A DNA stretch of 15,704 nucleotides from Candidatus Woesearchaeota archaeon (GCA_018303045.1 JAGVYX010000028.1:1-15704), one strand, 5' to 3'. Positions 1 through 7,915 are shown, counted from the stretch's first letter. Numbers and translations: made by a program. Notes: generated by a model from the letters alone, not told the origin.

Positions 1-1002
1 TGCAATGAGCGGGCTAAATACTCCTTGAGAAGCGGAGATACGCAGATTTGCAATGGCGAGAGGTTTGTCAACTGCCAAGAAGCTGAAACGGACTTAGCCT
101 TCCAGAGCGATATTGCCGTCGTGAAAGTAGAATGCGATGAAACTTCAGGGAGAATAGTTAAAACTGAATTGGCCTGCTTCGATCGGCAGGATAACGACCG
201 GGAAAATCAGGTAGATTGCGCTGACCGTGATGATTGCGCTCGCACCAGAGATCGAACGATCCATGAAGAAGCGGCATTTATGCTGACTTTACGTTCAGAT
301 ACCTGCCAAGGGTTGAATTATAATATTTTAACTAATCCTGCTCCTGGGCTGCAACAATTATACTCTTACAACCAATTAAGCATTTGTTCCACCGATAACC
401 GGCAGTTTACGGATACGGTGCAAGTCTGTTCAGAAGTAAGTGGACCAAGATTACAGCAATTTGAGATTCAATCCCTTTCCCTGCTAGCCGGCACCAGCGG
501 AAGGCCGGCGGTTAACCCTTCCATGAATCCAATCACTCCTGCCAGAGATGTGGTCTTAATTTACGAAACTCCCACTGGAACCGATCCTAAACAAGTCCGG
601 GTAGTTTTAACCAGGGATGTTTCACAGCAATCGGTTAACTTTCCATTAAATAATTTTGTCAGAAACATGCTCGACGGGCAGGGAGTTTTAATTAAGCTGG
701 ATAACCAGTATTATTTATTATCTTATCCCAATCAGCCGACATTCAGCCTGCAAAATTTAGAGCTTAGGCACGTTCCGTTAACTACTTTGTTTAATGCCCT
801 GGCCTATGCGGGAACTACCAGTTACGTCTTTAATGTTCTGGGGCAAAGGCAGATTGTGGTTTCTTTGGAGAGAAATAATATCGTTATCTCTTCAGCCAGG
901 CTGGGAGAAGTTGTCGCAGCTTATGCGCAGCCGTACAATTTATCCCAGCAATATGAAATTACCGTAACTAAAGCCGCGCCGATACTCCGATTGGAACTTT
1001 AA
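1..1002 (+). CDS. Large Cys-rich surface repeat protein, 5'-truncated first segment (frameshift-split)
   Basis: The reading frame is open from base 1, so the gene begins outside the window; an internal TTG at 25 is not needed as a start. The visible 333 residues have two parts. Residues 1 to about 150 are Cys-rich and hydrophilic (CNER, QICNGER, VDCADRDDC, DTCQG, SICSTD, VCSEV), which suggests disulfides and an extracellular location. Residues 182-265 form a beta-rich unit with the core QGVLIKLDNQYYLLSY followed by FSLQNLELRHV. The same unit recurs in the next ORF, so the two ORFs are probably one protein. The frame ends at TAA 1000-1002, while the downstream frame is already open from 972, consistent with a one-base deletion or a -1 shift between. 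No enzyme motif was recognised. Function is inferred only as a structural or adhesive surface protein. Confidence 0.7.
   Translation, partial: CNERAKYSLRSGDTQICNGERFVNCQEAETDLAFQSDIAVVKVECDETSGRIVKTELACFDRQDNDRENQVDCADRDDCARTRDRTIHEEAAFMLTLRSDTCQGLNYNILTNPAPGLQQLYSYNQLSICSTDNRQFTDTVQVCSEVSGPRLQQFEIQSLSLLAGTSGRPAVNPSMNPITPARDVVLIYETPTGTDPKQVRVVLTRDVSQQSVNFPLNNFVRNMLDGQGVLIKLDNQYYLLSYPNQPTFSLQNLELRHVPLTTLFNALAYAGTTSYVFNVLGQRQIVVSLERNNIVISSARLGEVVAAYAQPYNLSQQYEITVTKAAPILRLEL
972..1002 (+). other. Frameshift junction between two halves of one surface-protein gene
   Basis: Frame 1 (upstream ORF) closes at TAA 1000-1002. Frame 3 (downstream ORF) opens after TAA 969-971 and reads TPIGTLKIGNLTKMDLEPG straight into the annotated start at 1023. 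The shift must therefore fall within these 31 bases. One missing base would restore a continuous gene. I see no convincing slippery heptamer in the correct phase, so a mutation or an assembly error is more likely than programmed frameshifting. Confidence 0.6.
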
Positions 1003-1022
1003 AAATAGGAAACTTAACTAAA

Positions 1023-3200
1023 ATGGATCTGGAACCAGGAACAGGAATAACTAGGTTAACCGTTCCGCGGCCTGGATTAACCGGTCCGGGAGGATTAGTT
1101 ACTGGCCCGGGCATTGCCTCTCCGGCTCCAGCGGGAGCTTTAACTTTGATGGCTCGGCTAATTCCAGCAGCGCCGGCTCCGGCAGGCGTGCCGACAGCGC
1201 CTCCTCCATTAACTGGAGTGCCCATTACTACTCATTCAGCAGAGCCGGTAGATGATGAATATTTATTATTATATGAATATGACCTAACTGCCAGACAGAA
1301 GAAAGTTTCTTTATTTGTCTTAGCTAAGCCAACTATAACTCCGGCAGATGCGAATTATAATGATTTCATTAACAACATGATTGCCGGAAGAAGGCTGGGA
1401 TTGGAGTTTGGCAATGAACTGTATGTTCTTGGCCACGGCCAGTCGGCATTATTTTCATTGTTAAATGTCAATTTGACGAGAGTCATGGATTCTTTAGCTA
1501 CTGTTTTCCCGGCCGTGGGCAGCGAAGATAACATCGAAGCGCCAATCTTGGGCGGCAATAAAATAATTTTGCAAAGGAGGTATGGCACTCCGCCTCCGCC
1601 CTTCCAGTTGTCAGCTTTAGATTCACGGCAAGCCCTGATGCCGATAAATTTGAATGAACAGTTGTCCACAGTCATGTCTTCAGAAGCAGCAGTTCTTATT
1701 GCCAGCCCGGAAAACCATGGAATTATCTCCGCCAGCGGGCGGGATCCGCAAAGAGTTCGGGACATCTTCAGGCTTAGAAGCGACCCCTTTGGCGAATTTG
1801 CGGAATTAAATTACCGCCAGCCGTTTAGATTTAATAATATTTTATTTTATTATCATTCTGCGCAGCCGTTAGGCACCATCCAGAATCCCCGCTACATCAA
1901 AACGGCTGCTTTGTACCGCGTTTTTGAGGTTACTACCAGCGGAACGCCTAGGCCATTTAACGACCAATTTGCGCAAACCTTGACCAGCGGCAAAGAATTA
2001 GCCTTAGCTTTCGGCAGCAATTATTATCTGTTAAGTTATCAAGGCGCTTCAGCCAGCACGGCGCAATTTTTCACCGTGGAAAACTTGCGCTTAACTACTC
2101 TGGACAAAGCGCAAACCTTTACTCCAACACTGATCGGGACGGAAGCTACATTCACTGTTCCCAGCGGAGTTATTAAAGTGGAATTGCGCTTAGTTCCCGG
2201 CAACGATCAAATGTTCTTCCGGACCACCACTGCTTCCGGATTATTAGTTGGCGGGGCTTACACGCAGCAGTTGACTTTAGCCAATCGAATTACTTTGGGA
2301 GGAATTGAGCTGCGAATCTGCAACGAGGATGAACTCTATGGCAGCGTGGCGTCTGCTGATGTTTGCTTCAGTGCATTAGTTGATGGCGTGGAAGACCTCG
2401 TCGTGGGAGTTAGTTCGCCGCGGCTGTTAAGCATACAAAGCCAGCATTATTTATTGGAAGTCAACGGCGAAATTGGCGCCAATAAAGTTGTAAACATCCG
2501 AAGGATTATTAATATTAATAACTTTAATAGTGACACTTCAGTTCATACTGAGCCTTTCTGGAGAACGTTCATTACAGCCGTTACCGCCAGAATGGGCCCG
2601 ATATTCAATGTCAGCGGAACGTTCTATGCTCCGGCAGCCACTTCGCCTAACCTGGATTCAACGTTCGGATTTAGAGAATATCCCATTGGCCGGACTTACA
2701 ATTTGAGAAACGTAAACCGAATTACGGAAATCACGGCTAACGGTACCTTTACTTTAGGCGATGATGTTTTGAGAGTAAAACAAGAAGTGGCTGGAGACTT
2801 GCTAAGCCGGGTGATTGCCACTCAATTTAAGCTGGAACCTTATTTATACCTGCCTGATGATGGAACGGCATTAGTGCTGAATGTGAGCGGAATTACCAAT
2901 TATAATGAGATTGATTTCGTTTTAAATGTAGATAGCAAATTTTATAGATTATTTGCCAGCATTTTTAGCGGTTCAACTCCAGAACCATCGTTGGTGGAGA
3001 TAGGTTTGGATGAATATAATTCTCTCGATTCAATAATAATTAATAGAATGCTAATTAGTCGTCGCCTATTCGCTGAAGGAGACTCTAGAATCGTCCGAAT
3101 GGGTTCACAAAGATTGGAGATTAAAGTTGACAAAATAAAAAGGGATGATGCTAATCAAAATCTTATTGCCTTTGCGCAAATATCGGTTAAACGAAAATGA
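1023..3200 (+). CDS. Large surface repeat protein, second segment
   Basis: This 725-residue ORF starts with a Pro/Gly/Ala-rich linker (about residues 1-70). It continues with degenerate beta-rich repeats of the type seen in the preceding ORF. Copies of the core motif are RRLGLEFGNELYVLGHG (within about 73-160), KELALAFGSNYYLLSY (about 272-370), LLSIQSQHYLLEVNGE (about 446-496) and FVLNVDSKFYRLFAS (about 630-670). One Cys pair occurs (RICNEDE...ADVCF). There is no signal peptide at the ATG, as expected if this is the internal and C-terminal part of a longer secreted protein. The ATG at 1023 has no good ribosome-binding site, and the frame is open upstream to 972, so this is probably not a true start. 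No C-terminal membrane anchor is visible. It precedes two more membrane or secreted proteins on the same strand. Homology to a named family was not recognised. Confidence 0.72.
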   Translation: MDLEPGTGITRLTVPRPGLTGPGGLVTGPGIASPAPAGALTLMARLIPAAPAPAGVPTAPPPLTGVPITTHSAEPVDDEYLLLYEYDLTARQKKVSLFVLAKPTITPADANYNDFINNMIAGRRLGLEFGNELYVLGHGQSALFSLLNVNLTRVMDSLATVFPAVGSEDNIEAPILGGNKIILQRRYGTPPPPFQLSALDSRQALMPINLNEQLSTVMSSEAAVLIASPENHGIISASGRDPQRVRDIFRLRSDPFGEFAELNYRQPFRFNNILFYYHSAQPLGTIQNPRYIKTAALYRVFEVTTSGTPRPFNDQFAQTLTSGKELALAFGSNYYLLSYQGASASTAQFFTVENLRLTTLDKAQTFTPTLIGTEATFTVPSGVIKVELRLVPGNDQMFFRTTTASGLLVGGAYTQQLTLANRITLGGIELRICNEDELYGSVASADVCFSALVDGVEDLVVGVSSPRLLSIQSQHYLLEVNGEIGANKVVNIRRIININNFNSDTSVHTEPFWRTFITAVTARMGPIFNVSGTFYAPAATSPNLDSTFGFREYPIGRTYNLRNVNRITEITANGTFTLGDDVLRVKQEVAGDLLSRVIATQFKLEPYLYLPDDGTALVLNVSGITNYNEIDFVLNVDSKFYRLFASIFSGSTPEPSLVEIGLDEYNSLDSIIINRMLISRRLFAEGDSRIVRMGSQRLEIKVDKIKRDDANQNLIAFAQISVKRK

Positions 3201-3290
3201 ACAGCCTAAAATGAACAAACGAAAATACCCAGCATATTGCTGACAAAAATGAAAAACCAACCGCAATTCCATGATTCCCTGGTGAATTAA

Positions 3291-4802
3291 ATGAAATCAA
3301 GCCATCAAAAAATCAAAAAACAGAAATTAGATATTAAGCGCATAGGCATCGCTCTCGGCGCCCTGGCGTTATTATTGTTGACAGTAATTCTGGCTTTTTC
3401 CGGAAGAGAAAAGCCGGTAGTTGGCCAGGCTTTTTTTGTGGATCAAGACAATCCTCCTTCCGGCGTAATTAATTTAGCGCAGGAGGAAACGTTAATTTTC
3501 CGAAGATTGCCGTCTCAAGCCAGCACGGTTAGATTCAGCACGGCTACAGATTTTGGCGGTACACTGGAGGCCTATACTTTAACTCTGATTAAAGAAAGCA
3601 ATGATATTTATGTTTTGGAACTCAACCGCAGCGCCGATCCGCCTAGACAGCTAGTGCTGAGAGACCGCTTGGACACCGCTGGAGATACTACGTCCATTTA
3701 TCTTAACACGCTGGACACCATTCCTGATTTAGAAGTTTCTTTGCAGAACGGCCAGGTTTTTGTTAGCAACCTGCACTTTGTTTCCTCGGATTTGCTGAAA
3801 GTAATGATGTTCCACAACGTTACTGGAGCTCATTTAGGCCGGGTGTTGAGAGTTAATATTAGTGATAATTTAAATCCCCACATTTTTAACGGCAAATTAA
3901 ATACCTCCAGCCCGGTTTATCCAGAAGTGGAATTTAATATTATTCCGACTTTGGGCGGGATACCTAACCCTTATAATGCTAGTTTACTGGTTGATGCTTG
4001 GGACAGGCCAGTTAGAGATATTAATAGAACTTTTAATGTAACCTGGGGCCCTGCCAGCGAACCAGTATCTTTGCTATTGAATATTACCAGTAATATTCAG
4101 GGCAGCAGAACTTCTAAATTTTTGGTCCTAGCTGTCGGCAACAGAACTTTAGACGTTAATACTACCGGTTATCCCATTATGCGTGTTGATTTCACGGACT
4201 TAGACCATCAAGGCCGGACCGCCAGATTGAATGTTACCTTTAGAGCTACTACTGAATTGCAGCCGTTTGCCCTGCCTTGCCGATTATCAGAAGCTGATGC
4301 CGCCTTGTATGCTAGCGGCCATGCAACTGGATTCTTAGCTAAAGCCAATATTGATAAAATTTATAGTTATGATCCGGTTAATAATCGAGCTTTACAATCA
4401 GCTTCTGATGCTCCAATTGGCCAAATTGCCAGATTAAAACAATTTGAAGGGTATTTTGTGCAGCTAACTAGGCCAGAAACAACTAGTCTGATCTTTGGCA
4501 ATTGTGAAGTGGAAGATCCGCGATTGTTGGGTGTTGGAAGAGGCCTTCCACCCAATGTAGGGAATAATCAGCCGACTCCGCCGCAATTAACTCATATAAT
4601 AAGAAGGGGCTGGAATTTAATTTCCATTCCAGGGGTAGTTCCCACATCATTAAAAGAAATTGCCCCGGCTAATACGCGGTTTGAATTGTTTGCCTGCAAG
4701 GAAGATGAAGTCTGCGCCAGAATAGACCTTAATACGCCGCTGCAGCCAGGCCGGGCTTACTGGGTCCATTCCACCAGCGAATTTGCGGTTACTATTGAAT
4801 GA
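3291..4802 (+). CDS. Membrane-anchored, sequon-rich extracellular protein with GWNLIS-type C-terminus
   Basis: This 503-residue protein has a basic N-terminus (KSSHQKIKKQKLDIKR) and one hydrophobic segment at about 18-40, acting as a signal anchor; the rest should be outside. Residues about 110-316 are beta-rich and carry eleven N-glycosylation sequons (for example NRS, NVT, NIS, NTS, NAS, NIT, NTT). The C-terminal 180 residues hold two related modules. The second is RRGWNLISIPG...PGRAYWVHS, the recurring GWNLIS...GYWV domain of secreted prokaryotic proteins. The first keeps only FEGYFVQL. Each module has paired Cys. GGTGA at 3281-3285 lies five bases before the ATG and supports the start. 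The stop overlaps the next start (ATGA at 4799-4802), implying translational coupling. The role is inferred as a cell-surface glycoprotein, possibly working with the flanking surface proteins. Confidence 0.75.
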   Translation: MKSSHQKIKKQKLDIKRIGIALGALALLLLTVILAFSGREKPVVGQAFFVDQDNPPSGVINLAQEETLIFRRLPSQASTVRFSTATDFGGTLEAYTLTLIKESNDIYVLELNRSADPPRQLVLRDRLDTAGDTTSIYLNTLDTIPDLEVSLQNGQVFVSNLHFVSSDLLKVMMFHNVTGAHLGRVLRVNISDNLNPHIFNGKLNTSSPVYPEVEFNIIPTLGGIPNPYNASLLVDAWDRPVRDINRTFNVTWGPASEPVSLLLNITSNIQGSRTSKFLVLAVGNRTLDVNTTGYPIMRVDFTDLDHQGRTARLNVTFRATTELQPFALPCRLSEADAALYASGHATGFLAKANIDKIYSYDPVNNRALQSASDAPIGQIARLKQFEGYFVQLTRPETTSLIFGNCEVEDPRLLGVGRGLPPNVGNNQPTPPQLTHIIRRGWNLISIPGVVPTSLKEIAPANTRFELFACKEDEVCARIDLNTPLQPGRAYWVHSTSEFAVTIE

Positions 4803-4873
4803 AATGGTTACCTTCAACACATAGAATGAAATGGCTACCTTCAACACATAGAATGAAATGGCTATCGTCAATA
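4799..4873 (+). repeat. 27-bp tandem repeat that triplicates the start codon
   Basis: Two 27-base units (4799-4825 and 4826-4852) differ at one base (tta/cta). A diverged third partial unit begins at 4853. Each unit begins with ATGAAATGG, so three in-frame ATGs stand 27 bases apart. The protein starts MKWLPSTHR, MKWLPSTHR, MKWLSS. The third ATG alone gives a normal signal peptide, so units 1 and 2 look like added N-terminal copies. Confidence 0.9.
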
Positions 4874-5902
4874 ATTATTGCGCTTTTAGTTTTTTCTACC
4901 GTTGGCGCGGTTACCGAACGCGACATACCTAGCTTAACTAATTACCACCAGTTTTATGGCCGCATTACGGGACTGCCAGCCACAGGCAGTTTTACCCTGC
5001 GCCTGCAGGCTGGAACTGGATCAGTAGTTACTACAGCCGTAGCCAGCGACGGCAAGTATGGGTATGCTGAAGTGGTGAAAGTTGCCGGGACTGCTGGAGA
5101 TAAAGTTGTTTTTACCGTGGTAACCAGCGCAACTGGAGCTCCTGTCAGAGTTGGCGAAGAGCCTTATGTCGGCGGCAAAGTTCAAAATAAAGAATTAAAT
5201 TATGGTGTATCTCCCCCGTTGCCTCCACCTTCTCCGCCTTCTTCGCCTCCGGAAACTTCACCGGACAGCAGTCCGGGAAGGAGATCCAGAGACCGGGATC
5301 GCGATTCAACGGTTGCTGCTCCAACCGGCCGCCCGGCTTGTTTGCAAAGCTGGGATTGCAGCATCTGGACGGTCTGCGCCGGAGGATCGCAAACTAGAAC
5401 CTGTATACGGTCAGATACCTGCGATGCGCAATTGACGCGGAGGGAAGTTTCAGGCATCACGCCGATAGGCAAGCCTCTGGAACAGCAATCCTGCTCAGGC
5501 GCTGCCGGAACGGTAGTTTGCCCCACTAACAGCAAACGCTGCGTGGGAAATAATTTACAGCAGTGCTCAACCGATGGCGCGACTTGGATTACTGTCGAAT
5601 CCTGTCCGCAGGGCTGCAACCCGGTAACTTTCAGCTGCCGAACTGCTCCTGTTAAGACTGTAGTTTCCGAGCCGCCTATTCCCTGGGTACCGATTGGCGC
5701 GGGCGCCGGCGGATTAATATTAATCATAGCTATCGTCCTGATTGTTTTGCATCTTAAGAAAAGCGGCAGTTCCCTGCAGCCGGTTCGCGAATATATTTTT
5801 GAAGCCAAGAGAAAAGGGTTCAGCGATGAAGTTATTAAAATGAAGCTGGTAGCCCAAGGCTGGGATGCGGAAAAGATTGAGAAGGTTTTAAGGAAGGGAT
5901 AA
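4799..5902 (+). CDS. Type I membrane protein with Pro-rich linker, TSP1-like Cys box and cytoplasmic helical tail
   Basis: The protein is 367 residues from the first ATG, or 349 from the third ATG (4853). The third gives a compact signal peptide (MKWLSSIIIALLVFSTVGAV). After it comes a beta domain (about 40-130), a Pro/Ser linker (PPLPPPSPPSSPPETSP) and a basic RSRDRDRDS stretch. A thrombospondin type 1-like Cys box at about 180-226 contains WDCSIWTVC and GGSQTRTC. A second Cys module at about 240-280 reads CPTNSKRCVGNNLQQC...CPQGC. One membrane helix lies at about 298-318. The cytoplasmic tail ends SDEVIKMKLVAQGWDAEKIEKVLRKG, a short helical motif (IxxxLxxxGWxxxxIxxxL) that recurs at the C-termini of DPANN membrane proteins. 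The ATGA overlap with the upstream gene indicates coupled translation. It is probably a surface recognition or adhesion protein; no ligand is known. Confidence 0.78.
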   Translation: MKWLPSTHRMKWLPSTHRMKWLSSIIIALLVFSTVGAVTERDIPSLTNYHQFYGRITGLPATGSFTLRLQAGTGSVVTTAVASDGKYGYAEVVKVAGTAGDKVVFTVVTSATGAPVRVGEEPYVGGKVQNKELNYGVSPPLPPPSPPSSPPETSPDSSPGRRSRDRDRDSTVAAPTGRPACLQSWDCSIWTVCAGGSQTRTCIRSDTCDAQLTRREVSGITPIGKPLEQQSCSGAAGTVVCPTNSKRCVGNNLQQCSTDGATWITVESCPQGCNPVTFSCRTAPVKTVVSEPPIPWVPIGAGAGGLILIIAIVLIVLHLKKSGSSLQPVREYIFEAKRKGFSDEVIKMKLVAQGWDAEKIEKVLRKG

Positions 5903-5994
5903 TTTAATCTGTTTTAGCCGATAATTTTTACAGGCGATTTGATTTGTTATCTTTGAATTAATTTAAGAAAGGGATAATTTAATCTGTTTTAGCC
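5887..5994 (+). repeat. 33-bp direct repeat copying the gene end (75-bp period)
   Basis: Bases 5887-5919 and 5962-5994 are identical except for one base. The first copy contains the last codons and the TAA of the membrane-protein gene (LRKG stop). The second repeats those codons and the following GGGATAATTTAATCTG downstream, in noncoding DNA. This looks like a partly preserved tandem duplication of the gene end, interrupted just after the second copy. Confidence 0.85.
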
Positions 5995-6058
5995 ATGCTG
6001 TGTTGCATAAATAGTCAGTGCACAATAATCACATAGGCTCTTTTTCCAATATACTTCT

Positions 6059-6088
6059 TTGGAGCATCTAATTTTCCAGATGTTCCAA
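6059..6088. terminator. Hairpin followed by T tract
   Basis: TTGGAGCATCT pairs with AGATGTTCCAA over 11 positions (one G-T pair) around an 8-base loop, and the T tract ATTTTTTTTC follows. It could end transcripts of the surface-protein operon, or belong to the downstream end of the IS91-type element. Most archaeal termination relies on T tracts, so the hairpin may have another role. Confidence 0.45.
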
Positions 6089-6152
6089 ATTTTTTTCTTT
6101 TAAAATAAAGCCTCCCTCTTTTAATTGAATTCTCCTCATATTCTCAAGCTAA

Positions 6153-6165
6153 TGCCCTTCGGGCA
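6153..6165. other. GC-rich hairpin next to transposase 3' end
   Basis: TGCCC-TTC-GGGCA is a 5-bp stem with a 3-base loop, ten bases beyond the transposase stop codon on its strand. It stands out in AT-rich DNA. Candidate ter-end structure or transcript terminator of the element. Confidence 0.4.
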
Positions 6166-6174
6166 GACGATCAG

Positions 6175-7270
6175 CTAGCTCAATCCTATCCAATTGGTTA
6201 ATTTCTCGTCTAATACTTGCTCGCTAGGTGGACCATTTTCCAATGTAGGAGGAAAATATTCTATTGGTTCAAGTATTTTACCACATTGTGGACAAGGAAT
6301 AGCGTTCCTGGAGTGGCAATATTTTGTTATTGTTACTTGTTTATCCCTCTTCACAAGAACCTTGCAACATTTTCTTGAGGAATACAATCCAAAGTTCCTC
6401 ACCATCTTGTATGATTTTTGGGGAATATGCTGGACAATTCTGGTAATAAATTCTTCAACAGTAAAAGTCATGTATGATTTGTCTTTCTTCCCGCACACAA
6501 TGGTCACTTCTTGACCATTATAATTGACAATACGTCGATTAGAAATTGGAGGATGGCGAATATAGCGGGCGATGTAACGAACCAACTCCTTGCGAGGAAT
6601 GTCTGTCATTACAACATGGACATTAAATCCACTTAAGTATTGATAGTAGCGCAGATTCTCAAGTAAGTATTGGTTCTCCATTGTCAGGGGAAGATGTTTG
6701 GTTACAATGTCCAAACATTTATGTTTCCATTTACGATGAAGAAGTCTGTAAGGGATGTAATCAATGTGTTTCCACGCATTGTATTTTGCATACATTCCAC
6801 CATTCGTAACAATACAGTGAAAATGGACATTGTATTTCATGTCTTCTCCAAACGTGTGAAGAGACTGAACCATTCCGAGAGTTATTTTCTGTTTGGATGA
6901 TTCAGTGTAAATCTCTGAGATGGTTTCAAAGCAAGCAGCTGAAAGCTCCTTGATACAATAAAAATTGTCTTTGATTACATACCAAATACTACTTGGCATG
7001 GTAAAGATTATGTGGCTATGGGCTACTTTTAAAAGTTTCTTGCAAGTCTTCTCAGCCCATTTATCAACATAGTGCTTGCCACAGCGAGAGCATGCTCTGC
7101 TGTTGCATCTATGTTTACGAGTAAGCGTGATGTTACAATTCTCACAATTGTAGACAAAAAAAGCCCCCTGCAGGGTCTAGACAAGAGAGCATCTTGTCTA
7201 TTTGAGAAATTTGCTCCTCTCGTAATTTTGAATGGGAAAGTTTATATTTCTCCCAATTGTTCTGATCCAT
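6175..7270 (-). pseudogene. IS91-like HUH transposase, frameshifted near N-terminus
   Basis: The main frame on the minus strand is open from 7176 to the stop at 6175; an in-frame ATG sits at 6999. Above 6999 it still encodes a clear zinc-binding region (YNCENC...HRCNSRACSRCGKHYVDKW) and then IIFTMPSSIW, as in the N-terminal domain of IS91 transposases. The HUH motif NVHFHCIVTNGG lies at about 6817-6825. The paired catalytic tyrosines are in YIARYIRHPPISNRRI (6562-6576). A C-terminal CPQCGK knuckle follows. The natural start is ATG 7268-7270 (MDQNNWEKYKLSH), in another frame that runs to FFCLQL-stop. Joining the two needs a +1 shift at GGGGGCTTTTTTT (about 7156-7168). Total length is then about 365 residues, near normal. 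It is inactive unless the shift is an assembly error or is suppressed by slippage. Confidence 0.82.
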
Positions 7271-7295
7271 TAAGATTTGCCTAACGGTAAATCCT

Positions 7296-7321
7296 GGTTG
7301 TTGGTGGTCAATACCACAACC
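7296..7321. other. Imperfect hairpin upstream of transposase start
   Basis: GGTTGT and GGT on one arm pair with ACC and ACAACC on the other, with one bulged T and a 7-base loop. It lies 26 bases upstream of the transposase ATG on the minus strand. It may be part of the origin end of the element or of its promoter region. The 190 bases from here to 7462 hold no gene I can support. Confidence 0.35.
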
Positions 7322-7462
7322 TTATTTTTCTATTAGAAATTACTTTCCATCGGAAGAAAAAGAACGTTGTTGTTTACATTACACACACCTAGATATAAAA
7401 AAAGAATTAACGAGGGTGTTATCAGCTAATCTCTGCTAAAGAGCTAAACAAATACTAATAAT

Positions 7463-7867
7463 TTAATCTTCTTCCAAAAGTCTGGCTACCCGATAACGCA
7501 AGGTTTCGTACCTTTCTCTGGTTGGCTCATGAGAAAGAGCATGACCTCTAGTAGTAATTCCCGGCATTCTTTCCGCTCCCTGACCAAGAACGGTTCCTAC
7601 AGGGAACTGTAATCTGGTTAGATCATATTCGGTGCCATTAACACGATTGAAATAATGAGATTCTTCCGTATTGTCAGGCAGTTTAGCTTTAAACCAAACT
7701 ACTTCTCCGCCAACATAATCCTGGAAAACGCAGGCGGTAACTGCGCATTGTCCTCTGGCGGGATTTTGCGGGCTCCATTCCGGAGTGGAACTGGTTTCTT
7801 TACACCAAGAGTTTCTTATAGCTGCTTCCAACCGATTTAAGTCCATTCCGGTTTCAATTTTAGCCAT
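7463..7867 (-). CDS. YunG-like family protein
   Basis: The 134-residue protein matches the YunG-type pattern known from bacteria: an N-terminal helix, SWCKETSSTPEWSPQNPARGQCAVTA as the core region (residues 20-45), then VFQDYVGGEV, SHYFNRVNG and YDLTRLQF. Cys41, His71 and Asp82 are the invariant-looking polar residues and would fit a papain- or transglutaminase-like triad. That is inference, as I know of no proven activity for the family. There is no signal peptide, so it is probably cytoplasmic. A second ATG at 7846 (Met8) is possible. The TATA-like box at 7893-7906 lies about 26 bases before the first ATG, which supports a leaderless transcript from 7867. The gene stands alone beside the IS91-like element and may have been acquired from bacteria. 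Confidence 0.72.
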   Translation of the reverse strand: MAKIETGMDLNRLEAAIRNSWCKETSSTPEWSPQNPARGQCAVTACVFQDYVGGEVVWFKAKLPDNTEESHYFNRVNGTEYDLTRLQFPVGTVLGQGAERMPGITTRGHALSHEPTRERYETLRYRVARLLEED

Positions 7868-7892
7868 AAGTTAAATGAGCAAAATGCAGGAG

Positions 7893-7906
7893 TTAATAAA
7901 TATTTA
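7893..7906 (-). promoter_or_regulatory. TATA-like box for the YunG-like gene
   Basis: Read on the minus strand the box is TAAATATTTATTAA, ending 26 bases from the ATG at 7867. That spacing fits an archaeal TATA box and a leaderless start. Confidence 0.45.
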
Positions 7907-7915
7907 TCTTCTTGA

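Larger units (their letters stand above)
6153..7321 (-). mobile_element. IS91-family-like insertion element (bounds approximate)
   Basis: A frameshifted HUH/Y2 transposase gene occupies most of this span. A short GC-rich hairpin (TGCCC TTC GGGCA, 6153-6165) lies just past its 3' end. A longer imperfect hairpin (GGTTGT...ACAACC, 7296-7321) lies before its 5' end. IS91 elements lack terminal inverted repeats and move by rolling-circle replication from ori- and ter-type ends, so no target duplication is expected. The true ends cannot be set from this sequence alone; these hairpins are the nearest plausible end structures. Confidence 0.5.

Noticed and set aside
968..1225. Minus-strand ORF rich in Gly/Pro/Ala opposite the linker of the surface protein
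   Set aside because: It is the mirror of a Pro/Gly-rich coding linker with repetitive GC-rich codons; the + strand frame continues coherently on both sides.
5200..5808. Minus-strand 202-codon frame inside the TSP1-like membrane protein
   Set aside because: The + strand has a signal peptide, Cys boxes and a membrane helix in order; the antisense frame has no start signal and no domain.
5974..7469. 12-base match ATAATTTAATCT on both sides of the IS91-like element, as a possible target-site duplication
   Set aside because: IS91-type elements do not make target duplications. The left copy belongs to the 33-bp gene-end repeat, and the right copy covers the YunG stop codon; an AT-rich chance match is more likely.
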